In this document: positions 22,855-34,413 of the stretch, piece after piece | Position numbering within the stretch: the stretch's first letter is position 1 | How the letters are laid out: every line of letters starts with the position of its first letter | Assembly (NCBI RefSeq): GCF_022539505.1 | Contig: NC_061510.1 | Coordinates: 33,257,047-33,321,046, forward strand | Reading direction: 5' to 3' | Length of the DNA: 64,000 nucleotides | From: Lolium rigidum | Taxonomy: Eukaryota; Streptophyta; Magnoliopsida; Poales; Poaceae | The notes under the pieces: model-generated | Databases searched by the model: none | What the model saw: only the letters and a program-made list of their open reading frames with translations | What the model was told of the DNA's origin: nothing | Position numbers and translations under genes: made by a program

Positions 22855-23017
22855 AGAAAGCGAAATTGTAGACTAGTCCTTCGATGTTACATAGAGGACC
22901 CCAGATCAGAAAACAAAGGTTGCAATTGTTGGGATACTCCCAGTCCAGGATTCTTAAAGAGTCCTTGCATCTTACATACAGGATCCTCGATCAGAAAACA
23001 AAGGTTGCAATTCGGTC
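22830..23017 (-). repeat. Imperfect tandem duplication over the 5' end of the HtrA-like gene
   Basis: The stretch 'gatcagaaaacaaaggttgc' occurs at about 22905 and 22990, and the flanking blocks align (agtccagaattctt / agtccaggattctt; cgatgttacata / catcttacata). In minus orientation the upstream copy reads AAGATGCAAGGACTC and the gene-proximal copy reads AACATCGAAGGACTA. The ATG exists only in the distal unit. Confidence 0.75.
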
Positions 23018-23253
23018 ATGCAACGGAAAGTGGTGTTGCGACTCAGATGTGGCGTTTAGAGCAGCCACAATGTGGGACCCTGTAGTCAGATAGATGGTCA
23101 ACGATCAGTGGCGGAGGAGCGGGCGGTCGACTGAGGACAGGTGCAGTGGTAGCCTGGTCGGCGACGGCGAGGAGAGGGACGTCGCCTACAGGGTGGAACC
23201 GCAGCCACGGCGTAATGTGGTAATACACCTACCTGTTGCTGGAGATGGAGATG
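23018..23253. other. No gene seen
   Basis: A GC-rich spacer without convincing splice or coding structure on either strand. It could include the promoter of the HtrA-like gene, but no TATA box stands out. Confidence 0.4.
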
Positions 23254-23603
23254 CTAAGAGCATCTACAGCCGTGGCCCCCAAAGAGATTTAAGGTGTGTT
23301 GGAGAAAATTTCGTTCTCAGCCGTGCGTTCCAAACCCTCCTTCCGTCCTGCTGTCCAGCGTCCCAAGCCCATCCCCGATCAACATAGGACGCTCCGGGGA
23401 CGCCGGACACAAAGAGAAGCGAGGAGGAGAGTGGCTGGTCCGACGCGTCATCGGCACACGAAGAAGTTTGGAGGGGCGCGTTTGGGGGACATAGCTAGGG
23501 AGCAACGTCCACTAAACGCGGCACGAAGAAAACACGTCCCCCAACACTCGATTCGGTGCCGTTTGGGGGAACTTTGGGGGACGGGCGGCTGCAGATGCTA
23601 AGG
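23254..23603. mobile_element. MITE with 'gcatctacagccg' inverted ends
   Basis: The left end is TAAGAGCATCTACAGCCGTG followed by gcccccaaa. The right end is 'tttgggggacg', then GGCGGCTGCAGATGCTAAG, its near-complement. TAA occurs at both edges, which would suit the 3-bp duplication of PIF/Harbinger elements. No transposase frame. The same terminal sequence recurs at 61800. Confidence 0.6.
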
Positions 23604-23640
23604 CCTTCCAGGGCGGTATGCGCGCTCATATCCTTGGTTA

Positions 23641-24475
23641 GGCCATCTCCAACGCAGTGACCCATCACGCACACGCGAGTCCGGATGGGTCGCATCGGCC
23701 AAAATCGCCGCCCAACGCCGCGATCCATCCCAAAAGCAGATAGCTGCGGTGTCCGGGACGATGCAAATCCGGCCCAAATCTGGGCCAGGTTTGTGTGGCC
23801 GCAAATGGCACGCAGTGTTCTCCCGCGTCCGCCTGCTCGCCTTTCTGGGCCCAGCTGTCGGTGGGCGAGCGGGCGTCTTATTTAACGTGGACTGGGGTCC
23901 CTATCCAGTCCACTTCCCCACTCCCACTCCCAACTCCCCAGGCACGCTCGCATTCGCCGCCATGGCCCCAAAGCGACCGTTCGCTCCCGGCGGCCAGCCC
24001 TTCGGACCCACAGTCAGCCTGGGAAGAGGCCCAGTGGTCGCCGTGGCTGGAGGTCCCCGGCTCGCTCGAGCCACAACAGCGCGTCGCCCCCCGGGGGCAT
24101 CATCGACGCACACGCGAAGGAGGACGGCGACAACGTCAACTGGCACTAGGCGGCGCGCCGGCGGCCACCTCGTCGACCTGAAACCCTAGCTAGGGTTTCA
24201 TTATCTTTTTTGGTTATTAAAGCCCATATAGGGCTTTCTTTTGTACAAATTTTCCAATAGGGCATATATTTAAATGAACTATGTTTTAACTTTAATTGTT
24301 TTTATTTATTTTTTGTGGTCTTTTAAATTTTGCGCTGCGTCCGCGCGGTGGGCGCACTAACGACCCAAATGAACACGCGAACGCGGGATGTTGTCCATAT
24401 TCCCGCGCGGCCACCCAAATAATCCAAACTGAATGACCTAACGCGTCCGATTTAGATGTCCACGTTGGAGATGCC
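23641..24475. mobile_element. Small DNA transposon with 'ggcatctccaacg' ends
   Basis: The left end 'ggccatctccaacgc' and right end 'cgttggagatgccc' are inverted. The left flank is TTA and the right flank TTG, a possible imperfect 3-bp duplication. The GC-rich interior starts a short frame (MAPKRPFAPGGQ at 23962) with no recognisable domain and ends in an AT-rich stretch. It is non-autonomous. Confidence 0.5.
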
Positions 24476-24566
24476 CTTGATCATGCAGAATTGCAGATGT
24501 CGCTGGCGCACTTGTTGGCAGGCGGCAGTGCGTGGGCGTCCGATACCGTCACGTTGGTGAGTCTAT

Positions 24567-25622
24567 TTTTTTTGAAACTCAGGCATATATTTCAAGAAAT
24601 AAGGTTTTGGTTACAGTCAAATTTGATCAGCTCCATCAGGCATGAAGGAGCGGAATCAATCAAAACACACTCACACGACTCTCTACAGCCAAGACTAGCT
24701 AGCATGTCCGCCACTTTGTTCCCATCTCTGTTTATCTTTAATACAAGGGCATCAGGCATAGACATCAGAATATTCTTTATATCTTGTACAGTTCCAGTAA
24801 TGATAGATCTGCTTGGTGCAACATCTCTTAGTTCATTTACCAGAATAGCGCTGTCACTTTCAACCTGTAAAGGTCCAAAATAAATGGGTATAATAGCTTT
24901 CAGCCCGTTCAGCATAGCACTTGCTTCTGCTTCAGTGGCGCTTGCGCAATGAGAAAGGGGTCCCCAAGCTGACAGCAGAACATCTCCTGTAGAATTCCTA
25001 AGTACCGCTCCCCAAGCACCTGTAGCATTATTGAGACAAAAACTTGCGTCAGTATTTATCTTAGCCCATCCTGACTGTGGATTTTGTCATATTTTTACAG
25101 AATTAGTTTCCTTTCTCTTTGCACTTTCACTCTTTACAATAAGCGCCTGTTTTCCTTTTAGATCCTGAACATCATGTCGATCCGAAGCTTGTAAAGACTC
25201 ATGATAAGATCGCAAGAACACAGCTGATTGTTGGATGCCACACTTTCCATCACCAAAAATGATGTTATTACCCATGTGCCAAATCCTCCACCACATGAAG
25301 AGAATTTTCGCCCTCATGTTTTCATCGAGTCGGCTTAGCAGCACCAGCACCCAATCCTCACCTGTGTACCTGAAAACATCATCACTGGGTAAGTCCCAAT
25401 GCTCCTTCAGGCATTGGCGAAGGGCAATAGCCTTTGTACATTTAATCATAGCGTGGTGGCTAGTTTCTGGCTCCATCCCACAAATGCTGCAAGTTGCAAT
25501 CTGATCCATATTTCTCGAGCAACGAAGAGCTTGAACCCCTAGGGTATTAGTGGCAAATTTCCATCCAAACACTCTAACTTTAGGTGGAACATTTGCTTTC
25601 CAAACCATATTCCACAGCTGGA
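24567..25622 (-). mobile_element. 5'-truncated LINE with zf-RVT and RNase H regions
   Basis: The element is bracketed by a perfect 16-bp duplication, acgttggtgagtctat (24551-24566 and 25623-25638), and its 3' poly-A appears as T's at 24567. It retains the C-terminal part of a plant LINE ORF2: a zinc-binding region with WKANVPPKVRVFGWK and CSICGMEPETSHHA (25087-25622), then an RNase H-like segment with KINTDASF, ATEAEASAM and VESDSAILV (24592-25060). Stops and a frame change separate the two. The reverse transcriptase itself is missing. Confidence 0.9.
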
Positions 25623-25638
25623 ACGTTGGTGAGTCTAT

Positions 25639-27311
25639 GGTTGCGCTGCTCCTCGTCAACAGCTGCAGAGGGCACCAGGCACGCTGGCGGCCGACTGTTC
25701 AAGCTTCAGAACCAATCTGCTCTGACTACTGGCCGGGATAGAGAAAATGAGTTAGTTTAGCTTTGTGCACCGAAGGTTTTCCCTCTCGCGTTAAAAACCC
25801 ATGGGATCCAACTGTTGCTAGCTCCTCTTCATTCAGCACTAATGACAAAGGAAATACAACCATAGTGAATACGTCAATATATTCCATTCATCTCAGAAAT
25901 ACATGTCATTTTAAAATACAACTTTATGTTGGTCGAAACCTAAAAGATGAAAATATTGTAAAAAAACACAACTCCCCACTCTAACCCTTAGTATAATAAT
26001 ACTTCAATAGTCTATGCTAGTTTGATATGGTGGGATTGATGAGAGAGGCGGACCCAAAAATTTGTTGAAGCCTTGCCGGGCAATTAGAGTTCGTCTTGCC
26101 GACACTTGCGATTCGAAGATGCGACAGGCGGTTGGACGCTCGAGGTCTCACAACTGATGGGGGATAGACGACGGAGGTGAAGCCTTGAGAAGAGATTTCA
26201 CTGGATTTGGTATTATTGCAAAGTGGAGTCCCTAAGCATTCGTGGGGTATGCCAAAAGATAGGCCAACAGAAGAACACCTCACAAAAGCGGTTAGAGAGG
26301 AGAAATAGAGGGGAGGACTTAATCTAGCGACGGCGGCCATCATGATGAGGCAAGATGGTGCACACATACATATGCAAGGCCACGACTGACTATAAAGAAA
26401 AATATCTAATTACTAGTGGACAAAGCAAGAGATTACGGAGTTTGAAAAGGTCGAAGAGGTAGTAGGTGAATAAGATTCAGCTTTTTGACATTGTGGATGG
26501 AAAGAAATAGTTATGTTTATGGTTGGAAGAAAAGATAAATAATTAATTTTTAGTAAGAAACACATAAAATAGCCTTCTCTTATTTTTCAAGGAATGATCT
26601 CTTAGACAGTCTTTTCTTTCTTGTTTCTCTCTTCTCCAACTAGGCAAAAATCCTACTTGGCTAGACTAAGGGAAGGCTGACGTCACCCTATCTTACCAAT
26701 CGTAAGCACACAATGTATGACCAAAGGGACGTCATAGGCACCAGTGGGCTGATAGCTGGGCTAAAATCGGTCGTCCTTCCCACAGTTCGATCCGGATCCG
26801 ACGTTCGGAATCAGCTGCAACGATACATTTGCACTTTGACCCATAGTTTTTTCCAAAATCAACCCACAATCCTAAGGTTTCCCACTCAAACCGAAAGGGC
26901 ATGTTCCTTCGGCCGTAACCTTCCGCATATTTAAAACGGAAATGCCACCCTTGGACAGATTTGAGTGACATCAAGTATTGCTACAAAATCTATCGCTCAG
27001 CGTACAAATAAAATACACTATGAAAACAAAACCTCACAACAAAATTTAAAAAAAGGTAATGCTACAAACAAACGTTAACACAACAATATTTTTGCTCCAG
27101 ATTGATTACAACAAAAATCACCATCAATTTTAAAAAAAGTCACAAATATTTACAACAAAAACAATGTGTCACCAATAAATTAAAATTGGTTAAGGAATAA
27201 TATTTTTGCTCCAAATTCATTTGCAGCAAAAAACATCGTCTATTTTAACAACAATTACAAGCAATTACAACAATAAAACTCACTAGGTTATTAGGAACAA
27301 TGACCAACAAC
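25639..27311. other. Unassigned region, no supported gene
   Basis: Mixed sequence with no splice-consistent coding structure. A 116-codon minus frame at 26017-26367 has no recognisable motif. From about 26990 the sequence turns AT-rich with many 'acaacaa' and 'atttacaa' motifs. The same texture resumes at 47843, on the far side of the F3 element, which suggests one host repeat split by F3. Confidence 0.4.
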
Positions 27312-27319
27312 TTAACCAA

Positions 27320-28947
27320 ACCAAAATGTTGGGGGTTTACAATAATAGTCAACGAGTCGAAGTTCATATGCCAAGTACTCGACAAATCTAGGGGTCATGT
27401 ATTTTGGAGTTTCATCCATTCTGCGACGAAGTCCGGCAGAATTTGCGGCTTTATTGCTTTTCTCTTTTCATATGTGATGTCCCGAGGGGAAAGTTCGATT
27501 CCCTAAAGGGAGACACGTCCTGTAGCTTCTGGATTGTTTAAAATATTTGAGAGGGGCGCCTCATTGACCACTATTATCGGGTGTCCCGAAAAATAGTGCC
27601 TTAGCTTCCTTGCTGACATAAATACTTCATATGCCAGCTTCTGATACTGCGGGTAGCGTTGTTTGGACGGTGATATAACTTCGCTAAGGAAATATACTGG
27701 CCGCTGAACTCCATGAATTTTTACGTCTTCTTCTCTTTCTACCACGAGGATTGTGCTGACCACCTGTGTTGACCACCTGAGGTGTGGCTGCAATGTATAA
27801 CAACAACGGCTCCTTGTCTCTTGGCGCCACCAATACTGGTGGTGTCGAAATTGTACGCTTCAGTTGCTCAAAAGACTTGTCTGCTTCTTCGTTTCACTCG
27901 AACTTTTCTCCTTGCTTGATGAGCACGTAAAAGGGCAACGCTTTTTCCCCCGACCTGGCGACGAATCTGCTCAACGCCGCGACTCGCCCTATTAGCTGTT
28001 GTATCTCTTTAAGCTTGGTTGGTTTTCTCATTGTCCGAATAGCTTGTATTTTCTCTGGATTGGCCTTAATTCATCTGGCTGACACCAAGTATCTGAGGAG
28101 TTCTCCCGCAGAAACGCCAAATGAACATTTTATCGGGTTTAGCTTGAGACGGAACTTGCTGAGGTTGTCGAAGGTTTCTCGCAAATCATCGATGAGAGCG
28201 GACACTTGCTTTGTTGTAATGACAACGTCGTCGATGTAAACTTGGATGTTCTTGCCAATCTGCGTGTCAAGACACTTCTGCATCATCCTCTGATATGTTG
28301 CTCCCGCATTTTTCAGCCTGAAGGGCATTATTCTGTAACAATACACATCATAAGGAGTTATGAAAGCTGTTTTGACTTCATCTTGTTCTTTCAGTCCAAT
28401 CTGGTTATAACCAGAATATGCGTCCAGGAAGAAAAGACGTTCGCAACCTTCCGTGAATTCGATAATTTGATCGATCCTCGGGAGGGGGAAGTGATCCTTT
28501 TGATAATTTTTGTTGAGACACGTGAAATCGACGCACATGCGAAAGACTTCAGTGTTTTTCTTCGGGACCAACACTGGGTTGGCAACCCAAGTGGCTTCAT
28601 CTTCAGTTCTTTAATGAAATCAGCTTCTTCTAGTCGATATATTTCAGATAATATGGCTTTGCGGTTTGGCTCGGAGAAACGCCGCAAATGTTGTCGAATT
28701 GGTCTAGCTCTCGGGTCTAGATTGAGGGCGTGCTCGGCAAGTTCCATGGGTACCCCTGGCATATCAGTTGGACACCATGCGAAAATTTCCCAACGCTCAC
28801 GGAGGAACTCGACGAGCACGCTTTCCTATGCGCTATCCATGTTGGTAGCGATTGACGTCGTCTTTTTGGGGTCTGTCGGGTGGACTTGAACTTATTTGGA
28901 ATCCTTCGAGGTGTCAAACGATTGCTCTTGCAAAGGTCTACCTCCAT
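27320..28947 (-). pseudogene. F3 reverse transcriptase and RNase H, broken
   Basis: The minus strand has the N-terminal connection PGVPMELAEHALNLDPRARP (28700s), then LVPKKNTEVFRMCVDF, FLDAYSGYNQI and the polymerase active-site box YIDDVVI (28230s), then an RNase H-type segment with RPVYFLSEVI and LRHYFSGHPI (27503-27793), and finally PDFVAEWMKLQN near 27430. Catalytic YIDD is intact, but the frame breaks at about 28570, 28070 and 27500, and a stop lies near 27400. The enzyme copied element RNA into DNA. As a protein it is dead here. Confidence 0.85.
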
Positions 28948-29442
28948 CTGGTAGGATGTCGTGGTTCGTGGTCATCTTTGTTGCTTCGTACTCAGCTTGC
29001 ATGCCAAAGGACTCAAATTTTTTATGGAAATCTCTGTCGCACTTATCGGATAAAGCAAAGCTGCCCTTAACTGTTATCATGCCCTTAGGTCCAGGGATTC
29101 TCCATAGCAAATGCGTGTAGTGTGGTACTGCCATGAATCTAGCATACGCTGGCTTTCCCAAAAGAGCGTGGTACTGTGATGGCTAATCTATCACCTCAAA
29201 CTCGAGTTTTTTTCCTTCCTGAAATTTTCTTTGGTGCCAAATTGTGCGTCGAGTGCTATTTTTTCCAGAGGATATGTTGGTTTTTTAGGTGTGATGCCGT
29301 GAAATCGCATATCTGTCTTCGACAAGTTGGCCAATGAGATATTCATTTTCCTCAGCGTATCTGTGTAAATGAGATTTATACTGCTCCCTCCATCAACGAA
29401 AACGCGAGACACGTCGTAACCCTCGATTACTGATGGTAGCAC
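28892..29442 (-). pseudogene. F3 aspartic protease region
   Basis: The minus strand reads GYDVSRVFVDGGSSINLIYTD at about 29430-29370, where DGGSS stands at the usual D-[ST]-G catalytic motif, followed by FHGITPKKPTYPL. After a break near 29190 it continues GKPAYARFMAVPHYTHLLW (the GRPxYARF-type end of Gypsy protease). The two parts are in different frames with a stop between them. The protease would have matured the polyprotein. Confidence 0.8.
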
Positions 29443-29499
29443 TAATGCTGATTGTCCTGGCCGTGGTACTTGTTGTGGATGATCCTCTATAGAGAATCC

Positions 29500-30109
29500 T
29501 ATTGGTTGACCCGACCAATTCAGATATTCTATGGTTGGCGGGATGCAGTTGTTGCCATATACACCTGTCGCGAAATTAGCTTCTGCGATCTATTCGATGA
29601 TCTGCCCTTCTGAATCATCGACACCGCCCCCTTTGAAGGGGTAAAGTCATCGTTGTTGTTAGAGGGACCTGCGATCTGCAGCTGATGCTGATTTGCACTA
29701 GTAATTGCGGGTGGTGGTGGTAATGGAACGTGCATTTCACTCCTTACTCCTTGCGCGTATCCCCTTCTTACTGCCTTCGCTTGCGTGCTCTCTGTCGCTC
29801 TTTGCAAAGCCTGGAAAGTTCGACAGCCATTCTGGAAGTGTCCCGATTGCCTTCTTCCATCAGAGTCGACATAAAAATGCATCTGGCATGGGCCATTCAA
29901 AATATGTTCGGGTGACACGTTGCATGGCCGCGGAAACCTTGGTCGATTATTTTGCCGGCTGGAGCTTGGTGCGTCTTTGTGATCACCTCGTTGCTCGTTG
30001 CTCCTGTGGTAGTCATCATGCTGATTTCCACCATTGTTTCCTCGTAGTTCGTGAAGTTGCGAAAACGCCTCCTATTTTGGTTGTTGTTCCTATCACGATC
30101 TTCTTCAGG
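29500..30109 (-). pseudogene. F3 gag C-terminal part
   Basis: The minus frame at 29529-29918 contains HILNGPCQMHFYVD, RQSGHFQNGCRTFQALQRA and MIQKGRSSNRSQKLISRQV. The spacing of Cys and His (C-x8-H...H-x5-C) is a relic of the Zn-binding knuckle. The part at 29920-30109 continues gag upstream in another frame up to the solo-LTR insertion at 30110-30114. Confidence 0.75.
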
Positions 30110-30447
30110 TGACCCGTCGTCGTGGTGAACAGACAGATGCCATGGGATGGCTTAAGTTGGGGCCGAATGGACGCTAGAGGATTCGGGGGAGGGTTTTTGG
30201 TATGGATGGAGAGGTTTCCGGATGGATTCCTCAAGAACTTGGCCTTGGCCGAAGGTAGAAGATGATGAACTCAAGAGCAAAGACAGCACTAGATCTCTCT
30301 ATTTCTTGATCATATGAGCTTACATGTTTCTGTGTACAGCCTAACACTCTGGACGTCAGTTACCCGCGCAAGGGTGTGCCCCCTCTCCTTATATAGGGGA
30401 GAGGGTGGCTTACAGGGGAAGAAACCCTAATGGGATCTTTGACTGGA

Positions 30448-32044
30448 TGATACGTCTCCGACGTATCGATAATTTCTTATGTTCCATGCCACATTATTGA
30501 TGATATCTACATGTTTTATGCACACTTTATGTCATATTCGTGCATTTTCTGGAACTAACCTATTAACAAGATGCCGAAGAGCCGACTTGTTGTTTTCTCG
30601 CTGTTTTTGGTTTCGGAAATCCTAGTAACGAAATATTCTCGGAATTGGACGAAATCAACGCCCGGGGTCCTATTTTGCCACGAAGCTTCCGGAAGACCGA
30701 AGAGGAGTCGAAGTGGGGCCACGAGGCGCCGCCACCATAGGGCGGCGCGGCCCGTGCCCCGGCCGCGCCGACTCGTGGCGTGGGGCCCTCGTGTGGCCCC
30801 CGCGTTGCCCTTCCGCCTACTTAAAGCCTCCGTCGCGAAACCCCCGCATCGAGAGCCACGATACGGAAAACCTTCCGGAGACGCCGCCGCCGCCAATCCC
30901 ATCTCGGGGGATTCCGGAGATCTCCTCCGGCACCCTGCCGGAGAGGGGATTCATCTCCCGGAGGACTCTTCACCGCCATGGTCGCCTCCGGAGTGATGAG
31001 TGAGTAGTTCACCCCTGGACTATGGGTCCATAGCAGTAGCTAGATGGTTGTCTTCTCCTCATTGTGCTTCATTGTTGGATCTTGTGAGCTGCCTAACATG
31101 ATCAAGATCATCTATCCGTAATACTATATGTTGTGTTTGTCGGGATCCGATGGATAGAGAATACTATGTTATGTTAATTATCAAGTTATTACCTATGTGT
31201 TGTTTATGATCTTGCATGCTCTCCGTTATTAGTAGAGGCTCGGCCAAGTTTTTGCTCTTAACTCCAAGAGGGAGTATTTATGCTCGATAGTGGGTTCATG
31301 TCTCCGTGAATGCGGGGAGTGACAGAAACCCCTAAGGTTATGGATGTCGTTGTTGCCACTAGGGATAAAACATTGATGCTATGTCTAAGGATGTAGTTGT
31401 TGATTACATTACGCACCATACTTAATGCAATTGTCTTTTGTTTAGCAACTTAATACCGGAAGGGGTTCGGATGATAACCTCGAAGGTGGACTTTTTAGGC
31501 ATAGATGCGGTTGGATGGCGGTCTATGTACTTTGTCGTAATGCCCAATTAAATCTCACTATATTTATCATGACATGTATGTGCATTGTTATGCCCTCTCT
31601 ATTTGTCAATTGCCCGACCGTAATTTGTTCACCCAACATGCTTTTATCTTATGGGAGAGACACCTCTAGTGAACTGTGGACCCCGGTCCATTCTTTTATA
31701 CTTGAAATACAAATCTGCTGCAATACTTGTTCTTTACTCGTTTTCTTGCAAACAATCATCTTCCACACAATACGGTTAACCCTTTTTACGAGCAAGCCGG
31801 TGAGATTGACAACCTCATCTGTTTCGTTGGGGCAAAGTACTTTGGTTGTGTTGTGCGAGTTCCACGTTGGCGCCGGAATCTCGGTGTTGCGCCGCACTAC
31901 ATCCCGCCGCCATCAACCTTCAACGTGCTTCTTGACTCCTACTGGTTCGATTAAACCTTGGTTTCTAACTGAGGGAAACTTGCCGCTGTGCGCATCACAC
32001 CTTCCTCTTGGGGTTCCCAACGGACGTGTCAATTACACGCATCA
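30448..32044 (+). mobile_element. 5' LTR of F2b
   Basis: 1597 bp, from TGATACGTCTCCGACGTATC to CACGCATCA. It contains 'tacttaaagcc' near 30819 as a weak TATA-like element before the leader. Compared with the 3' LTR, single-base indels are about as frequent as substitutions. Confidence 0.95.
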
Positions 32045-32297
32045 AGCAAATTTCACGGCGCCGTTGCCGGGGAGATCAAGACACGCTGCAAGGGGAGTCT
32101 CCACTTCCCAACCTTTTTACTTTGTTTTTGTCTTGCTTTATTTTATTTACTACTTTGTTTGCTGCATTATATCAAAACACAAAAAAATTAGTTGCTAGCT
32201 TTACTTTATTTACTATCTTGTTTGCTATATCAAAAACACAAAAAAATTAGTTACTTGCATTTACTTTATCTAGTTTGTTTTATTTACTACTGCTAAA

Positions 32298-34413
32298 ATG
32301 GCCACCCCTGAAAATACTAAGTTGTGTGACTTCACAACCACAAATAATAATGATTTCCTATGCACACCTATTGCTCCACCTCGCTACTACAACAGAATTC
32401 TTTGAAATTAAACCTCGCTTTACTGAATCTTGTAATGCGAGAGCAATTTTCTGGTGTTAGTTCTGATGATGCTGCTGCCCATCTCAATAATTTTGTTGAA
32501 TTGTGTGAAATGCAAAAGTATAAAGATGTAGATGGTGACATTATAAAATTAAAATTGCTTCCTTTCTCATTAAGAGGAAGAGCTAAAGATTGGTTGCTAT
32601 CTCTGCCTAAGAATAGTATTGATTCCTGGACTAAATGCAAGGATGCTTTTATTGGTAGATATTATCCCCCTGCTAAAATTATATCTTTGAGGAGTAGCAT
32701 AATGAATTTTAAACAATTGGATAATGAACATGTTGCTCAAGCTTGGGAAAGAATGAAATCTTTGGTTAAAAATTGCCCAACCCATGGATCGACTACTTGG
32801 ATGATCATCTAAACCTTCTATGCGAGACTAAATTTTTCTTCGCGGAATTTATTGGATTCAGCTGCTGGAGGTACCTTTATGTCCATCACTCTTGGTGAAG
32901 CAACAAAGCTCCTTGATAATATGATGATTAATTACTCTGAATGGCACACGGAAAGAGCTCCACAAGGTAAGAAGGTAAATTCTGTTGAAGAATCCTCTTC
33001 CTTGAATGATAAGATTGATGCTATTATGTCTATGCTTGTGAATGATAGGACTAATGTTGATCCTAATAATGTTCCGTTAGCTTCATTGGTTGCCCAAGAA
33101 GAACATGTTGATGTAAACTTTATTAAAAATAATAATTTCAACAACAATGCTTATCGGAACAACTCTAGTAATAACTATAGGCCATATCCTTATAATAATG
33201 GTAACGGTTATGCTAATTCTTATGGGAATTCTTACAACAATAATAGGAACACACCCCCTGGACTTGAAGCTATGCTTAAAGAATTTATTAGTACACAAAC
33301 TCGCCTTTAACAAATCGTTGAGGAAAAGCTCAATAAAATTGATATTCTTGCTTCTAAGGTTGATAGTCTTGCCTCTGATGTTGATCTTTTGAAATCGAAA
33401 GTTATTCCTAATAGGGATATTGAAAATAAAATTGTTACTACAGCAAATGCCATCCAAGTTAGAATTAATGAGAATATAAGATTAATGGCTGAACTGCGTG
33501 CTAGGTGGGATAGAGAAGAAAATGAAAAACTAGCTAAAGAGAAAAATGTAGCTAAAGTTTGGACTATTACCACCACTAGCAATGCTAATGATTCACATGT
33601 TGCTGCACCTCCTACTATCAATGATAAAATAATTGGTGTTGGCAATGTTTCTACTCCTAGTGCAAAGCGCGCAAAACTGCCTGAAACTGCTAAAACTGCT
33701 GAAACTGCATGTGATAAAACTGCTGAAATTTTTTCCAACCTTGGGGATGATAATACCATTGCTTTAGATTGTAATGATTTAGATTTTGATGATTGCCACA
33801 TCTCTGAAGTTATAAAGTTCTTGCAAAAACTTGCTAAGAGTCCCAATGCTAGCGCCGTAAACTTGGCTTTCACAAAACATATTACAAATGCTCTCATAAA
33901 AGCTAGAGAAGAGAAACTAAAACTTGAAACTTCTATTCCTAGAAAGCTAGAGGATGGTTGGGAGCCCATCATTAAAATGAGGGTCAATGATTTTGATTGT
34001 AATGCTTTATGTGATCTTGGTGCAAGTATTTCCGTTATGCCTAAAAAGTCTATGATATGCTTGACTTGCCACCATTGAAAAATTGTTATTTGGATGTTAA
34101 TCTCGCTGATAATGCTAAAAAGAAACCTTTGGGGAGAATTGATAATGTTCATATTATGGTTAACAATAACCTTGTCCCCGTTGATTTTGTTGTCTTGGAT
34201 ATTGAATGCAATGCATCTTGCCCCATTATATTGGGAAGACCTTTTCTTCGAACCGTTGGTGCTACCATTGATATGAAGGAAGGTAATATTAAATATCAAT
34301 TTCCTCTCAAGAAAGGTATGGAACACTTCCCTAGGAAGAGAATGAAGTTACCTTATGATTCTATTATTAGAACAAATTATGATGTTGATGCTTCATCTCT
34401 TGATGTTACTTGA
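32298..34413 (+). pseudogene. F2b gag-protease polyprotein, frameshifted
   Basis: It starts at ATG 32298 (MATPENTKLCDFTTTNN...). The gag core follows in shifted frames: VMREQFSGVSSDDAAAHLNNF, LKLLPFSLRGRAKDWLLSLP and YYPPAKIISLRSSIMNF (32400-32800). Next is an Asn-rich linker (32852-33310), then the protease part with DCNALCDLGASISVMP (the catalytic triad is D-L-G rather than D-[ST]-G) at about 33990-34040 and PIILGRPFLRTVGATID at 34220-34270. It ends at TGA 34411-34413. Frameshifts near 32400, 32815, 33310 and 34057 prevent a full product. No Zn-knuckle is visible. Confidence 0.85.

Noticed and set aside
26017..26367. A 116-codon minus frame starting MCAPSCLIMM
   Set aside because: No recognisable motif and no supporting splice structure. 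Length alone is not enough in 64 kb.
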